From positions 1,302,001 through 1,366,000 of the forward strand of contig NZ_AP023410.1 of NCBI RefSeq assembly GCF_000193495.2: a stretch of 64,000 bases of DNA, written 5' to 3'. Positions 18,741 to 28,373 of the stretch are shown here, piece after piece. Each line of letters starts with the position of its first letter. Position 1 is the first letter of the stretch. A model generated the notes under the pieces. The model searched no databases, was not told the origin of the DNA, and saw nothing but the letters and a program-made list of their open reading frames with translations. This DNA is from Acetobacter aceti NBRC 14818. Its GTDB lineage: Bacteria > Pseudomonadota > Alphaproteobacteria > Acetobacterales > Acetobacteraceae. The translations under genes and the position numbers were made by a program.

Positions 18741-18951
18741 TGCTTTACGCAACAGGTTGTGTCTGACGGACGAAATATCGCCCAGTGACATCAATCTATT
18801 TTATCCTCTCCCGAACAAATATTGCTGTGCAATCCATCCAACGTACACACATCATCATTCTTAAAACATGCAAATACTCAGAATATAAATATATAATTAA
18901 CCAATACCCACAAATACTTCCCAGCGACAACACCATCTCTCGAGGACATTC

Positions 18952-19128
18952 ATGGGTTACTGCGGTGGACAGGAAGAGAAGGCAAAAACCTTCACTCGAA
19001 CAGTATCGTTTTCTCTTGGAAACGGATTGAAATGCGTATCCTGCGGTAGCTGGTTGCACTGGCAGGGTCAGCATGCCAGATGTCAGAACAAGTGTGAACA
19101 CACCGTTGTCGCCATTTGCCGGAAATAA
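18952..19128 (+). CDS. Small cysteine-rich protein (58 residues), zinc-ribbon-like
   Basis: The frame starts MGYCGGQEEKAKTF and ends HTVVAICRK. Six cysteines are present; four form a CxxC...CxxxC arrangement (CVSCGSWLHWQG, then CQNKC), which with nearby histidines could bind zinc. A GAGGA ribosome site lies 6 bases before the ATG. It sits in an otherwise AT-rich gap, and the GC content rises over the frame. The stop is three bases from the end of the convergent gntK. No family is recognised. Support is the ribosome site, the cysteine spacing and the fit of the frame to the gap; comparison with relatives would decide. Confidence 0.55.
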   Translation: MGYCGGQEEKAKTFTRTVSFSLGNGLKCVSCGSWLHWQGQHARCQNKCEHTVVAICRK

Positions 19129-19131
19129 CAG

Positions 19132-19677
19132 TCAGCGACGGTTTTCCTGATCCTCGCAGAGAAGGTCAATCGCTTTGGCAATCACCTCAGCTGGCTGATC
19201 CACGGCATCCAGCACAAGAATATGTTCCTGCCCAGACGGCGCTTCCAATGTCTCCAACTGACTGTCCAGCAGAGTAACGGGCATGAAATGCCTCTTGCGA
19301 CCTTTAAGGCGACGTTCAAGTTCGTCGCGGGGCACCCTGAGAAAGAGGAATGTGACATCCATTCCATTCTGTCTCAGAATGTCACGATAAAACCCCTTGA
19401 GTGCCGAACAGGCGAGAATCCCTCCCCTGCCATCTTTTGCACGTGCAGCAAGCCATTCCCGGCACTTTTCCAGCCAGGGCAGCCGATCTTCATCAGTAAG
19501 AGGCTCGCCTGACGACATCTTGGCGATGTTGTGTGGAGGATGCAGATCATCTCCCTCCTGAAAAGGCCACCCAAGCTGGGAACAGAGACCTTCCGCCACC
19601 AAAGTCTTGCCGCTGCCGGAGACACCCATGACGACCACCAGACGAGGCATGACGCCGTTTGGACATGACTGCGTCAT
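19132..19677 (-). CDS. gntK: Gluconokinase
   Basis: About 181 residues. The P-loop GVSGSGKT near the N-terminus is followed by the gluconokinase signatures FQEGDDLHPPHNIAKMSSGEPLTDEDRLPWL and ACSALKGFYRDILR. The enzyme phosphorylates gluconate to 6-phosphogluconate with ATP in the cytoplasm, feeding Gnd encoded nearby. ATG 19677 is chosen because GGGGAG lies 8 bases upstream; a GTG at 19686 is in frame. It lies 95 bases downstream of rpiA and is probably the last gene of the pentose-phosphate cluster. Confidence 0.92.
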   Translation of the reverse strand: MTQSCPNGVMPRLVVVMGVSGSGKTLVAEGLCSQLGWPFQEGDDLHPPHNIAKMSSGEPLTDEDRLPWLEKCREWLAARAKDGRGGILACSALKGFYRDILRQNGMDVTFLFLRVPRDELERRLKGRKRHFMPVTLLDSQLETLEAPSGQEHILVLDAVDQPAEVIAKAIDLLCEDQENRR

Positions 19678-19772
19678 AGCCTGCACTCCCCAGCATTACA
19701 GTTGCAGCTCAGAAATATCACGGACAAGGAAATCGGACGTCACTCATCCATTTTTACAACGTCAAAACGGGT

Positions 19773-20462
19773 TCACGCACCAACAGTCAGATGCGCAATC
19801 CCTTCTCCGCCGGCAACAATAGCGTCCGTCGCCATTCCAACAAACAGACCACTCTCCACCACACCGACAATTGAGCGAATCTCCTGTTCAAGTCGTTTGG
19901 CATCGGAAATCACAGGAAAACGGCAATCAAGAATCAGGTTACCGCCGTCACTGACAAAGAAGGCACCGTCCCGATTGCGACGCGGTGAAGCCTGCCCGCC
20001 CAGTCGTTCAATCTGACGTGCAGTCGCTTCCCACCCGAACGACGTCACTTCCACGGGCAGAAGTGTTTTCATGCCCAGATGATCGACCAGCTTCGTGTCA
20101 TCCGCCACGATCACCAGACGGTCGGATGAAGCCGCGACAATCTTTTCACGCAGAAGCGCGCCGCCGAGACCCTTGATAAGATTGAGTGTGCCACGCTGGA
20201 TTTCATCAGCGCCATCAATGGTCAGATTGACCCGTGCATGTTCCCCAAACGTCGTAAGATGGATGCCCAGTCCCAGCGCCTGCTTTTCGGTCGCCACGGA
20301 AGTCGGGATCGCCACGAAACGCAGCCCTTCCTTGTGCCGACGTCCCAGCGCTTCCACGACAAAAGCCGCCGTGCTGCCAGTGCCCAGACCAACGACCATG
20401 CCGTCTTCCACCATTTCAGCCGCAAATTCTGCCGCCTGACGCTTGTATTCGCTCGCGCTCAT
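19773..20462 (-). CDS. rpiA: Ribose-5-phosphate isomerase A
   Basis: 229 residues from ATG 20462. Motifs include VGLGTGSTAAFVVEAL, the phosphate loop, then TIDGADEI with the catalytic Asp, and KGLGGALLREKIVA with the catalytic Glu and Lys. It interconverts ribose 5-phosphate and ribulose 5-phosphate. The start codon overlaps the pgl stop in ATGA, showing translational coupling; an in-frame extension to 20513 lies wholly inside pgl and is not needed. Confidence 0.94.
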   Translation of the reverse strand: MSASEYKRQAAEFAAEMVEDGMVVGLGTGSTAAFVVEALGRRHKEGLRFVAIPTSVATEKQALGLGIHLTTFGEHARVNLTIDGADEIQRGTLNLIKGLGGALLREKIVAASSDRLVIVADDTKLVDHLGMKTLLPVEVTSFGWEATARQIERLGGQASPRRNRDGAFFVSDGGNLILDCRFPVISDAKRLEQEIRSIVGVVESGLFVGMATDAIVAGGEGIAHLTVGA

Positions 20463-21214
20463 CGTCCCGTTTTCCCCTCGGCCTGCCCTGCAGCGCCCTT
20501 GTCGATAATCCACACAATCTCACCATCCGAGCGGATATGGCTGGCTGGCTCAGCCGGGTCTCCTGCACGAACCCCACGAAGCACGTCCGCCTTGGATGTT
20601 CCCGTCACGAGAAACAGCACATGCTGACTGGACGCAATCGCCGGATAGGTCAGTGTCAGCCGCGTATGGGGCGCATCGTCCGGCACGCAGGACGCAACCC
20701 ACCGTGTCTTCTCTTCCAGAACCGGCTGTCGTGGAAAGAGAGAGGCTGTATGACCGTTCTCACCCAAACCGAGCAGCACCACATCAAAGAGCGGTTTGCC
20801 AGCAATGAGCGTGTCTGCACCGTAAGCCTGTTGAAGATCCGCTTGATACGCGCGAGCGGCGTCGTCCGGTTCGCCGCTATCCGGCATTGGATGGATGTTC
20901 TTCGCCGGGACAGGAACATGGTCGAACAGGATCGACTGCACCATACCGCGGTTGCTGTCAGGAGAGTCAGCCGGGACGAAACGGTCGTCCCCGTAAAAGA
21001 ACTCTGTCCGATTCCAGGGAAACCGCTCGGCATAACCGGCTTTCGCCATGAGCGCGTAAAGTTTGCGCGGAGTAGAGCCACCGGAAAGCGCGATACGAAA
21101 CACACCCTGTGCAGCACAAGCTTTTTCCAGAAGGAAATCAGCCACATACTGCGCCACGGCATCGGAGGTTTCCAGCACGACTTCCTGTGCCGTCATCACA
21201 TCATGTCCAGCCAT
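20459..21214 (-). CDS. pgl: 6-phosphogluconolactonase
   Basis: About 251 residues from ATG 21214. The family motifs are RIALSGGSTPRKLYALM near the N-terminus, FYGDDRFVPADSPDSN, and VVLLGLGENGHTASLFP. The enzyme hydrolyses 6-phosphogluconolactone to 6-phosphogluconate. GAGG precedes the ATG at 21214; the frame is also open to 21265. It overlaps rpiA by four bases and lies 164 bases from the HAD phosphatase gene. Glucose-6-phosphate dehydrogenase, its usual partner, is not in this window. Confidence 0.93.
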   Translation of the reverse strand: MAGHDVMTAQEVVLETSDAVAQYVADFLLEKACAAQGVFRIALSGGSTPRKLYALMAKAGYAERFPWNRTEFFYGDDRFVPADSPDSNRGMVQSILFDHVPVPAKNIHPMPDSGEPDDAARAYQADLQQAYGADTLIAGKPLFDVVLLGLGENGHTASLFPRQPVLEEKTRWVASCVPDDAPHTRLTLTYPAIASSQHVLFLVTGTSKADVLRGVRAGDPAEPASHIRSDGEIVWIIDKGAAGQAEGKTGR

Positions 21215-21378
21215 CAGCCTCGTTCCCAACACACACTCACCATGACGCTTCTGCCGAAACTCCATAGTCGCCGCGAGGCGGATTTAATCCATCCGGAAAC
21301 CGGAGACAACGCCGGGAACTACCAGCCTGTTTCCGACGCCAGAATCAGGGAAGCAGAAGAACGCCGTTATCCCCTTTC

Positions 21379-22245
21379 TCAGGAAGCGTTACCGCCGACC
21401 CGTGGAAGGATCCACCGCTCAACCGCTTTCGCCCAGCCTTCGTTGTCATTCGTATCCGTCGTGAAATGCGCATGTGAGGCGACCTCCGCCGTCGCATTGC
21501 CCATGGCGATCGACAGACCGACGATGTCAAACATCGGCACATCGTTCTGCATGTCACCGAGGCAGGCAATCTCATGCGGCTCGACACCCAGCTGCCGTCC
21601 AATTTCACACAGAGCGTAACCCTTATTGGCATTGAGCGGCGTGATATCCAGATAATACTGAGCCGAACACGCGACACTGGCCTGTCCTTCCAGCATCTGA
21701 CCAATCTCACCTTCAAGACGCCCCAGAAGGTCATAATCCGCGCTGGAGCCAGTAATCTTGCCGACCTTATCCTCCCAAGGACCGAAGTCTTTGGTCACGA
21801 TCGGAGCAAGACCAAGCACTTTCTGCTCATGAGGCACATAGCCCGCCGTCTCGTCCTTGACGATCCAGTCGGAACCACAGAACAGCCAGCCATCGACTTC
21901 ATGGACGTCCAGCATGTCGATGGTCGCCTTCACCGCCTCAACGGGCAGGGTGAGCGTGGACAGGGTTTTACCCTGACCATCCCGCACGACAGCGCCATTC
22001 ATGGCGGCGTACGGTGTGTTGAGATTCAATGCCTGATGATACCGCTCGATCCCCACAGGTGCACGACTGCTGACAAGGCATACCGCCACACCGGCAGCGC
22101 GGAGCCTGTCGATCATCTCGACACTGCTCCGCGCAACCTGTTTCTCCGGTGTCAGAAGCGTGCCGTCCATGTCCGTCACCACGAGACGGACGTGATCCGT
22201 CGGCGCAGGCTTCGCATCATGTCTGGCGATATCATCAACTTTCAC
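21379..22245 (-). CDS. HAD-superfamily sugar-phosphatase, Cof type
   Basis: 288 residues from a GTG start with GGGAG six bases upstream. HAD motif I is TDMDGTLL (two aspartates), motif II is in CLVSSRAPVG, the conserved Lys follows in the C2-type cap region, and motif IV is CLGDMQNDVPMF. This places it in the IIB (Cof) subfamily, which dephosphorylates sugar phosphates or phosphorylated cofactors. Its place between gnd and pgl suggests a pentose-phosphate-pathway phosphate or a damaged by-product as substrate, which is inference only. Confidence 0.85.
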   Translation of the reverse strand: MKVDDIARHDAKPAPTDHVRLVVTDMDGTLLTPEKQVARSSVEMIDRLRAAGVAVCLVSSRAPVGIERYHQALNLNTPYAAMNGAVVRDGQGKTLSTLTLPVEAVKATIDMLDVHEVDGWLFCGSDWIVKDETAGYVPHEQKVLGLAPIVTKDFGPWEDKVGKITGSSADYDLLGRLEGEIGQMLEGQASVACSAQYYLDITPLNANKGYALCEIGRQLGVEPHEIACLGDMQNDVPMFDIVGLSIAMGNATAEVASHAHFTTDTNDNEGWAKAVERWILPRVGGNAS

Positions 22246-22274
22246 AGCATACTCCCAGCGTCGCAGACAGGACG

Positions 22275-23270
22275 TTATTTCTTTTCGACGTGACCACCAA
22301 AGCCGAACCGCATGGCGGAAAGCACTTTCTCGCCATAGGTGTTTCCGCTGCGCGACCGGAAGCGCGTGAACAGCGCCGCCGTCATCACCGGCACGGGAAC
22401 CGCTTCCTCAATGGCTGCTTCAATCGTCCAGCGACCCTCACCGGAATCCTGAACTTCGCCGCTGAACTCGGACAGTTCACCGTTTTTCGCCATAGCTTCG
22501 GCCGTCAGATCCAGCAGCCAGGAGGACACGACGCTGCCACGACGCCAGACTTCGGCAATATCGGCCATGTTCAGATCGAAGCGCTCGTCTTCTGCCAGAA
22601 GCGGCGAGTTTTTGCTTTTCATGACGTCAAAGCCTTCCGCGAAGGCCTGCATCATGCCGTACTCGATGCCGTTATGGACCATTTTCACAAAATGACCTGA
22701 ACCGGCTGGGCCACAATGCAGATAGCCCTGCTCGGCGCGGGGATCGAGGCCAGCGCGGTCACGGTCCGGTGTCGGGGGAATATCGCCCTTGCCGGGAGCC
22801 AGTGCGCTGAGGATCGGGTCGATATAAGCAGCAGCCTCTTTCGAGCCGCCGAACATCATGCAGTAGCCGCGCTCCAGACCCCATACGCCGCCGGACGTGC
22901 CAACATCGACGTAGTCCACGCCCTTTGTTTTCAGAGCGGCGGCACGGCGCAGATCGTCCTTGTAATAGGTGTTGCCACCATCAATGAGGATATCGCCTTT
23001 GCCGAGCAGCCCACCAACGGACTGAACAGCCGCTTCGGTGATCTCGCCGGCGGGCAGCATCAGCCAGACGACCTTTGTGTCGCCCGTCAGCTTCGACACC
23101 AGATCGGCCTCACTCACCGCACCGATAGCATGACCACCCTCGGCACGCTCCACGACCTTCTGCACCGTGGTGACATCGCGGTCATACACCACCACATCAT
23201 GCCCATGACGGGTCAGACGGACCGCAATGTTGCCACCCATACGGCCGAGGCCAATGATTCCGATCTGCAT
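22275..23270 (-). CDS. gnd: 6-phosphogluconate dehydrogenase, decarboxylating, short form
   Basis: 331 residues, well below the 470 of the E. coli enzyme; this is the short form found in acetic acid bacteria and some Gram-positives, many of which prefer NAD. The N-terminus [16 protein letters not shown] is the Rossmann fold, and [31 protein letters not shown] hold the substrate and catalytic Lys residues. It converts 6-phosphogluconate to ribulose 5-phosphate and CO2. The gene lies 21 bases downstream of tal-pgi and 29 bases upstream of the HAD gene, so they are likely one operon. Confidence 0.94.
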   Translation of the reverse strand: MQIGIIGLGRMGGNIAVRLTRHGHDVVVYDRDVTTVQKVVERAEGGHAIGAVSEADLVSKLTGDTKVVWLMLPAGEITEAAVQSVGGLLGKGDILIDGGNTYYKDDLRRAAALKTKGVDYVDVGTSGGVWGLERGYCMMFGGSKEAAAYIDPILSALAPGKGDIPPTPDRDRAGLDPRAEQGYLHCGPAGSGHFVKMVHNGIEYGMMQAFAEGFDVMKSKNSPLLAEDERFDLNMADIAEVWRRGSVVSSWLLDLTAEAMAKNGELSEFSGEVQDSGEGRWTIEAAIEEAVPVPVMTAALFTRFRSRSGNTYGEKVLSAMRFGFGGHVEKK

Positions 23271-23291
23271 GTTCTTCTTTTCCTTCCTGCC

Positions 23292-26147
23292 TCAGATCGC
23301 AGCCTTGATGGCGGACGCGAGCGTCGCCAGACCCTTTTTCAGATCGCCCTTGATATGCACACGGAGAGCGCGACGGCCACGTTCGGCCAGCACGTCGAAA
23401 TCGCCACGAGCCTGCGCCGCCTTCACCACGCCGAAGCTGTAACGCTCGCCCGGCACCGGCAGATCATGCGCATCATCCGCAGTAATCTGGAGGAACACGC
23501 CGCTGTCAGGACCGCCCTTGTAAGCCTGTCCCGTGGAGTGCAGGAAGCGTGGGCCGAACTCGGCTGCCGTCGCAACCGTCTTGGCGTCACGGATGGCCAG
23601 ACGTGTGTGCTGGATCCACTCGATGCTGTTCCGGTCACGCTCGATATAGGCCAGCAGACCGACATAATCGCCTGCCTTCACGCGATCGAAATGCGCCTTG
23701 AGAATCGCCTGCGCCGTGTCGCCTTTGAGGGCTGCTGCATTCTTCTTGTCGGCGAAGAATTCCAGATCGCCATCCGCCGCGAACGGTGATTCAGCCGGAA
23801 GCGAACCCGTCTCGTTATAGGCGGCGGTCAGCTTCTTGGTTTCGATCTTGCTGGCTTCGACATCCGGCTGATCGAACGGATTGATGCCGAGGAACGCCCC
23901 TGCGACAGCCGTGGCGATCTCCCAGCGGAAGAACTCCTGCGCAATCTGACGACGATCATGCAGATTGACCGTCACAACCGGCTGCCCCGCGTCGATCAGC
24001 GTCTTCACGGCTTCGTCCTGCTCATGCGAATGCTCGCTGGCCAGACGGAAATAAACGAACAGACGGTCCTTGCCGTAATGCGTCGGACCCGCCAGCGTCT
24101 CGTCGTCGATGGGGATCAGGCCCTTACCGAGCTTACCCGTGGACTCGGCGATCAGCTGTTCAGCCCATGCACCGAAATCCATCACCTGCTTCGTGGCAAT
24201 GATGGTGATCTTGTCGCGTCCGAATTTCTCCGCGCCGATACCAAACACCGTGCCGAGCAGCACGCCCGGATTGACGGCAGGCGGCACGCTGCCGTCACAC
24301 GCCTTCACGCCATGCAATGCGTCTTCAAGGAACAGCTTCAGCGGCACACCGGAAGCGGCTGCCGGGACCATGCCGAAATTCGACAGCACGGAATAGCGGC
24401 CACCAATCTGCTTGTCGCCGTTGAAGACTTTCCAGAATCCGTCAGTAGCCGCCTTCTTTTCCAGCGCTGAACCGGGATCGGTCACGGCGACAAAGTGCTC
24501 ACCGGCCTTCTCGCCGAGCGCCTTCTTCGCGACATCGAAGAAATAGGACAGCATGATGTTCGGCTCCAGCGTGGAGCCGGACTTGGAGGAGACAATGAAT
24601 AGCGTCTCTTTCGGGTCGATCTTGCCTTCGAACGTGCGGACCTGCTGCGGATCGGTGCTGTCCAGCACATAGAGATGACCGTAGCCCTCATGCTTGCCAA
24701 AGGTCATGGCCAGCACTTCCGGGCCAAGGCTTGAGCCGCCCATGCCCAGCAGCAACACCTGCTTGAATCCGCGCGCCCTCACCTCTTTCTGGAACGCTTC
24801 CAGTTCCGGAAGATGTTTCAGACGATCAGCAACAATTCCGAGCCAGTTGAGCCACTTCGCTTCCGGTCCATTTGTCCAGACCGAGGCGTCCTTCGCCCAC
24901 AGGCGGCGGATGGTGCCGTCCTTGCGCCACGCTTCCAGACCCGCCTTCACGGCGTCATCAAAGTCTTTCGGCAGCGACAGCTTCGTTTCCGTCAGCTTTT
25001 TGCCGAGAAGTTCGTTCTGCTTCTTCGCGACGGAACCAAGCAGTCCGTCAAACGCCTCTTCAAACGAGACCACGCCTTCCGAAACCAGCTTTGTTGTCAT
25101 GCCGTCGAGGTCGAGGCCGAGACGTTTCACCTCCGCCATGACGTGCTTCGCATCGGCGACGTTTTCTTCCAGCGAATCACGCGGCTTGCCGTGATCACGG
25201 AACGCATCCAGCGTTGCGGGTGGAATGGTGTTGACTGTCTCGGGACCGATCAGATCATCGACATACAGCACATCGCTGTAGGCCTTGTCCTTGGTGCCGG
25301 TCGACGCCCAGAGCAGACGCTGCGGCTGGGCACCGGCTGCTTTCAGCTTCGCCCAGCGTTCGCTCTTCATGATTTCCTGCCAGTGCAGGTAAGCCATTTT
25401 CGCGTTGGCGATGGCAACCTTGCCGCGAATGGCTTTCAGCGCCTCGGCGTCCTTGTCTCCTGCCTTCACGCGACGGTCGATCTCACCATCGACCTTGCCG
25501 TCCACACGGCTGACGAAGAATGAAGCGACTGACGCGATCCCCGCGACGCTCTTGCCTTCCTTGTGACGCGCCTCAAGACCGGAGATCCAAGCCTCCACAA
25601 CGGCCTTGTACATGTCCAGCGAGAACAGCAGCGTGACGTTGATGTTCACACCATCGGAGATCTTCTGATGGATGGCGGGGATGCCTTCCTTCGTCGCCGG
25701 AATCTTGATCATCAGGTTCGGCTCGGACACCGTCTTCCAGAGACGTCCGGCTTCCTCGACGGTAGCTTCCGTGGCCAGCGCCAGATAAGGCGAGACTTCA
25801 AGGCTGACATAACCGTCGATGCCTTTGGTCTGATCAAAGACCGGCTTCAGCAGCCTGGCGACTTCCCGAATGTCTTCAACCGCGAGACGCTCATACAGCT
25901 CCCCAGCGGAGACGATTTCCTTGCCGAGAATGTCACGGATCTGGGCATCGTAATCCGTGCCCTCGCCCATGGCTTTCTGGAAGATCGCCGGGTTGGACGT
26001 GACGCCCTTGACGCCATCCTGCTCGATGAGGGCCGCCATCGACCCGTCCCGTGTGTAGCCCCTGCGCACAAAATCCAGCCAGGGCGACTGACCGAACTGT
26101 TCCAGAGCACGTAAGGGGCTTTTTCCGTTCACGGATGATGCGTTCAT
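23292..26147 (-). CDS. Bifunctional transaldolase / glucose-6-phosphate isomerase
   Basis: 951 residues from ATG 26147 (GGGGAG nine bases upstream). Residues 1-370 form a transaldolase: GVTSNPAIFQKAMG and LMIKIPATKEGIPAI with the Schiff-base Lys. From about 390 the chain is a phosphoglucose isomerase: LLLGMGGSSLGPEVLA, IVSSKSGSTLEPN and, near the end, segments around QDEAVKTLIDAGQP. The fusion joins the exit of the non-oxidative pentose phosphate path (fructose 6-phosphate) to its conversion to glucose 6-phosphate, which suits a cyclic pentose phosphate pathway. Such fusions are known in Acetobacteraceae. It lies 93 bases after tkt. Confidence 0.94.
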   Translation of the reverse strand: MNASSVNGKSPLRALEQFGQSPWLDFVRRGYTRDGSMAALIEQDGVKGVTSNPAIFQKAMGEGTDYDAQIRDILGKEIVSAGELYERLAVEDIREVARLLKPVFDQTKGIDGYVSLEVSPYLALATEATVEEAGRLWKTVSEPNLMIKIPATKEGIPAIHQKISDGVNINVTLLFSLDMYKAVVEAWISGLEARHKEGKSVAGIASVASFFVSRVDGKVDGEIDRRVKAGDKDAEALKAIRGKVAIANAKMAYLHWQEIMKSERWAKLKAAGAQPQRLLWASTGTKDKAYSDVLYVDDLIGPETVNTIPPATLDAFRDHGKPRDSLEENVADAKHVMAEVKRLGLDLDGMTTKLVSEGVVSFEEAFDGLLGSVAKKQNELLGKKLTETKLSLPKDFDDAVKAGLEAWRKDGTIRRLWAKDASVWTNGPEAKWLNWLGIVADRLKHLPELEAFQKEVRARGFKQVLLLGMGGSSLGPEVLAMTFGKHEGYGHLYVLDSTDPQQVRTFEGKIDPKETLFIVSSKSGSTLEPNIMLSYFFDVAKKALGEKAGEHFVAVTDPGSALEKKAATDGFWKVFNGDKQIGGRYSVLSNFGMVPAAASGVPLKLFLEDALHGVKACDGSVPPAVNPGVLLGTVFGIGAEKFGRDKITIIATKQVMDFGAWAEQLIAESTGKLGKGLIPIDDETLAGPTHYGKDRLFVYFRLASEHSHEQDEAVKTLIDAGQPVVTVNLHDRRQIAQEFFRWEIATAVAGAFLGINPFDQPDVEASKIETKKLTAAYNETGSLPAESPFAADGDLEFFADKKNAAALKGDTAQAILKAHFDRVKAGDYVGLLAYIERDRNSIEWIQHTRLAIRDAKTVATAAEFGPRFLHSTGQAYKGGPDSGVFLQITADDAHDLPVPGERYSFGVVKAAQARGDFDVLAERGRRALRVHIKGDLKKGLATLASAIKAAI

Positions 26148-26240
26148 CGAGCAATTCTCCCCGGCAGCAGCAACGGAACCTGCCGATTTATTCATTCAAC
26201 AAAAAGCCCTGCACCCGGACCCGGATGCAGGGCTGGTTTC

Positions 26241-28373
26241 TTAAAGCGTCAACTGCCGACGGGCAGCTTCCAGCACGGCGTCAACCGTAAAGCCGAACTT
26301 CTTCATCAGGGCAGAAGCCGGAGCCGATGCGCCGAAGCCGTTCATGCATACGACTTCTCCTGTGAGACCGACATAACGATGCCAGCCGATGGGAGACGCC
26401 GCCTCGACCGCCACACGCGCCGTGACGGAAGGCGGTAGCACCTCATCACGGTAGGATTGTGGCTGCTCCTCGAACAGTTCCCACGACGGCATGGAGACGA
26501 CACGCGCTGCAACACCCTCGGCGATCAGCTTCTCGTAGGCTTCGACTGCCAGAGAAAGTTCGCTACCCGTGGCGATAAGGATGACCGCAGGCGTCTTGCC
26601 ACTGTCACCCAGAACGTAACCACCCTTCGCCACACCGGCGGCGGACGCATACTTGCTGCGATCCAGCGTCGGCAGGTTCTGACGGCTCAGCGCCAGCACG
26701 GCGGGACGGTCACGGAACGGGATCAGCGTGCGCCATGCTTCCGCGACCTCATTGGCATCACCCGGACGGAAGGTGACAATGCCCGGTGTCGCCCGAAGCT
26801 GCACAAGCTGCTCGATCGGCTGATGGGTCGGACCGTCCTCACCCACACCGATGGAATCGTGCGTGAAGATGTAGATGGTCGGTAGATGCATGAGGGCCGA
26901 CAAACGGATCGGCGCCTTCATGTAATCCGAGAAGATCAGGAAGCCCGCGCCATAGGAACGCAGACCCGACAGCGCCATACCGTTGACGATGGAGCCCATC
27001 GCGTGTTCGCGCACACCGAAGTGGAAGTTGCGACCGGCATAGCTGCCGCCCCATGCCTCAGACTGGAACGCGCCGCCATCCTTGATGAGGGTCTTGGTGG
27101 ACGGTGCGAGATCGGCAGAACCACCGACCAGCCAAGGGATGTGCTTCGCTACTGCGTTCAGCACTTCGCCAGAGCTGGCGCGGCTGGCGATGCCTTTTGC
27201 ATCTGTCGGATAGGTCGGGATATCGGCGTCCCAGCCCTTCGGCAGTCCACCCGACAGGATCAGATCGAGTTCTGCCGCCTCGTCCGGAAATTCCTTGCGA
27301 TAGGACGCGAACAGATCGTCCCAAGCCTTGCTGGCGTTTGCACCGCGCACACCCAGCCCTTGCTGGAAATGCTCGGTCACACCTTCAGGCACATAGAACG
27401 ACTTGTCTTCCGGCCAGCCATAGGCACGCTTGGTCGCGGTGATTTCGTCAGCACCCAGCGGCTCACCATGTGCTGCGGCGGTACCGGCTTTCTTCGGTGA
27501 ACCCCAGGCGATCACGGAGTGGACGATGATCATCGTCGGGCGGGTGGTGTCCGCCTTCGCTTCGGCCAGAAGCTTTTTGAATTCCGCCGTATCGTTGGCG
27601 TCTTTCAGCGTCAGAACCTGCCAGCCATAGGCCTCGAAGCGCTTGCCGACATTTTCCGTAAAGGCGAGTTCGGTCGAGCCTTCGATGGAAATCTGGTTGG
27701 CGTCATACATCCAGATCAGGTTGCCGAGCTTCAGATGACCAGCTGTAGAAGCGGCCTCGCTCGACACGCCTTCCATCATGTCGCCATCACCGCACAGGGT
27801 GTAGACGTGATAGTCGAACAGCGGGAAACCCGGCTTGTTGAAGCGGGCTGCCAGCCATTTTTCAGCAATCGCCATGCCGACAGAGTTGCCACAACCCTGT
27901 CCGAGCGGGCCGGTGGTCGTCTCGACGCCTGCCGTGTGGTGGTATTCCGGATGGCCCGGCGTCTTGGAATCAAGCTGACGGAACTGCTCGAGATCAGCGA
28001 CCGTGAGCGACGGCGCGCTCAGCACCTTGCCATTCTTCACGTCACGGATGCCGCTGAGACAGATCAGCGAGTAGAGCAGCATGGACGCATGGCCGACAGA
28101 CAGCACGAAGCGGTCACGCGCAGGCCAGATCGGGTTGGCCGGGTCGTAGCTCAGCACGTCCTGCCAGAGCGTATAGGCCACAGGAGCAAGCGCCATCGCC
28201 GTGCCGGGGTGACCGGAATTCGCCTTCTGCACCGCGTCCATCGACAGCGTGCGGATGGTGTCAATGCAGGTGCGGTCGATGTTGTGACCGGCTGCTCCGC
28301 CTGTTTCAGGTGCCCGGGTCGCACTGGCCATACCGTCTGTCGCCCCAGACGCGGCGGCGTGGAAAGAACGCAT
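26241..28373 (-). CDS. tkt: Transketolase
   Basis: 710 residues. GHPGTAMALAPVAYTLW near the N-terminus, the thiamine diphosphate motif GDGDMMEGVSSEAASTAGHL...N, the pyrimidine-domain segment FTHDSIGVGEDGPTHQP and the catalytic His/Glu residues are all present. It moves two-carbon units between sugar phosphates. ATG 28373 has GAGGAT at nine bases. This is the first gene of the minus-strand cluster tkt, tal-pgi, gnd, HAD, pgl, rpiA, gntK; the promoter should lie in 28374-28576. Confidence 0.95.
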   Translation of the reverse strand: MRSFHAAASGATDGMASATRAPETGGAAGHNIDRTCIDTIRTLSMDAVQKANSGHPGTAMALAPVAYTLWQDVLSYDPANPIWPARDRFVLSVGHASMLLYSLICLSGIRDVKNGKVLSAPSLTVADLEQFRQLDSKTPGHPEYHHTAGVETTTGPLGQGCGNSVGMAIAEKWLAARFNKPGFPLFDYHVYTLCGDGDMMEGVSSEAASTAGHLKLGNLIWMYDANQISIEGSTELAFTENVGKRFEAYGWQVLTLKDANDTAEFKKLLAEAKADTTRPTMIIVHSVIAWGSPKKAGTAAAHGEPLGADEITATKRAYGWPEDKSFYVPEGVTEHFQQGLGVRGANASKAWDDLFASYRKEFPDEAAELDLILSGGLPKGWDADIPTYPTDAKGIASRASSGEVLNAVAKHIPWLVGGSADLAPSTKTLIKDGGAFQSEAWGGSYAGRNFHFGVREHAMGSIVNGMALSGLRSYGAGFLIFSDYMKAPIRLSALMHLPTIYIFTHDSIGVGEDGPTHQPIEQLVQLRATPGIVTFRPGDANEVAEAWRTLIPFRDRPAVLALSRQNLPTLDRSKYASAAGVAKGGYVLGDSGKTPAVILIATGSELSLAVEAYEKLIAEGVAARVVSMPSWELFEEQPQSYRDEVLPPSVTARVAVEAASPIGWHRYVGLTGEVVCMNGFGASAPASALMKKFGFTVDAVLEAARRQLTL

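Noticed and set aside
18785..19030. 81-codon frame overlapping the small Cys-rich ORF
   Set aside because: It covers the AT-rich gap, lacks a ribosome site and gives a low-complexity Ile/Thr/Asn product; the frame starting at 18952 has better support.
22716..23789. Long plus-strand frame opposite gnd and tal-pgi
   Set aside because: Both minus-strand genes are well-known enzymes with intact active sites; the plus-strand frame has no family motif.
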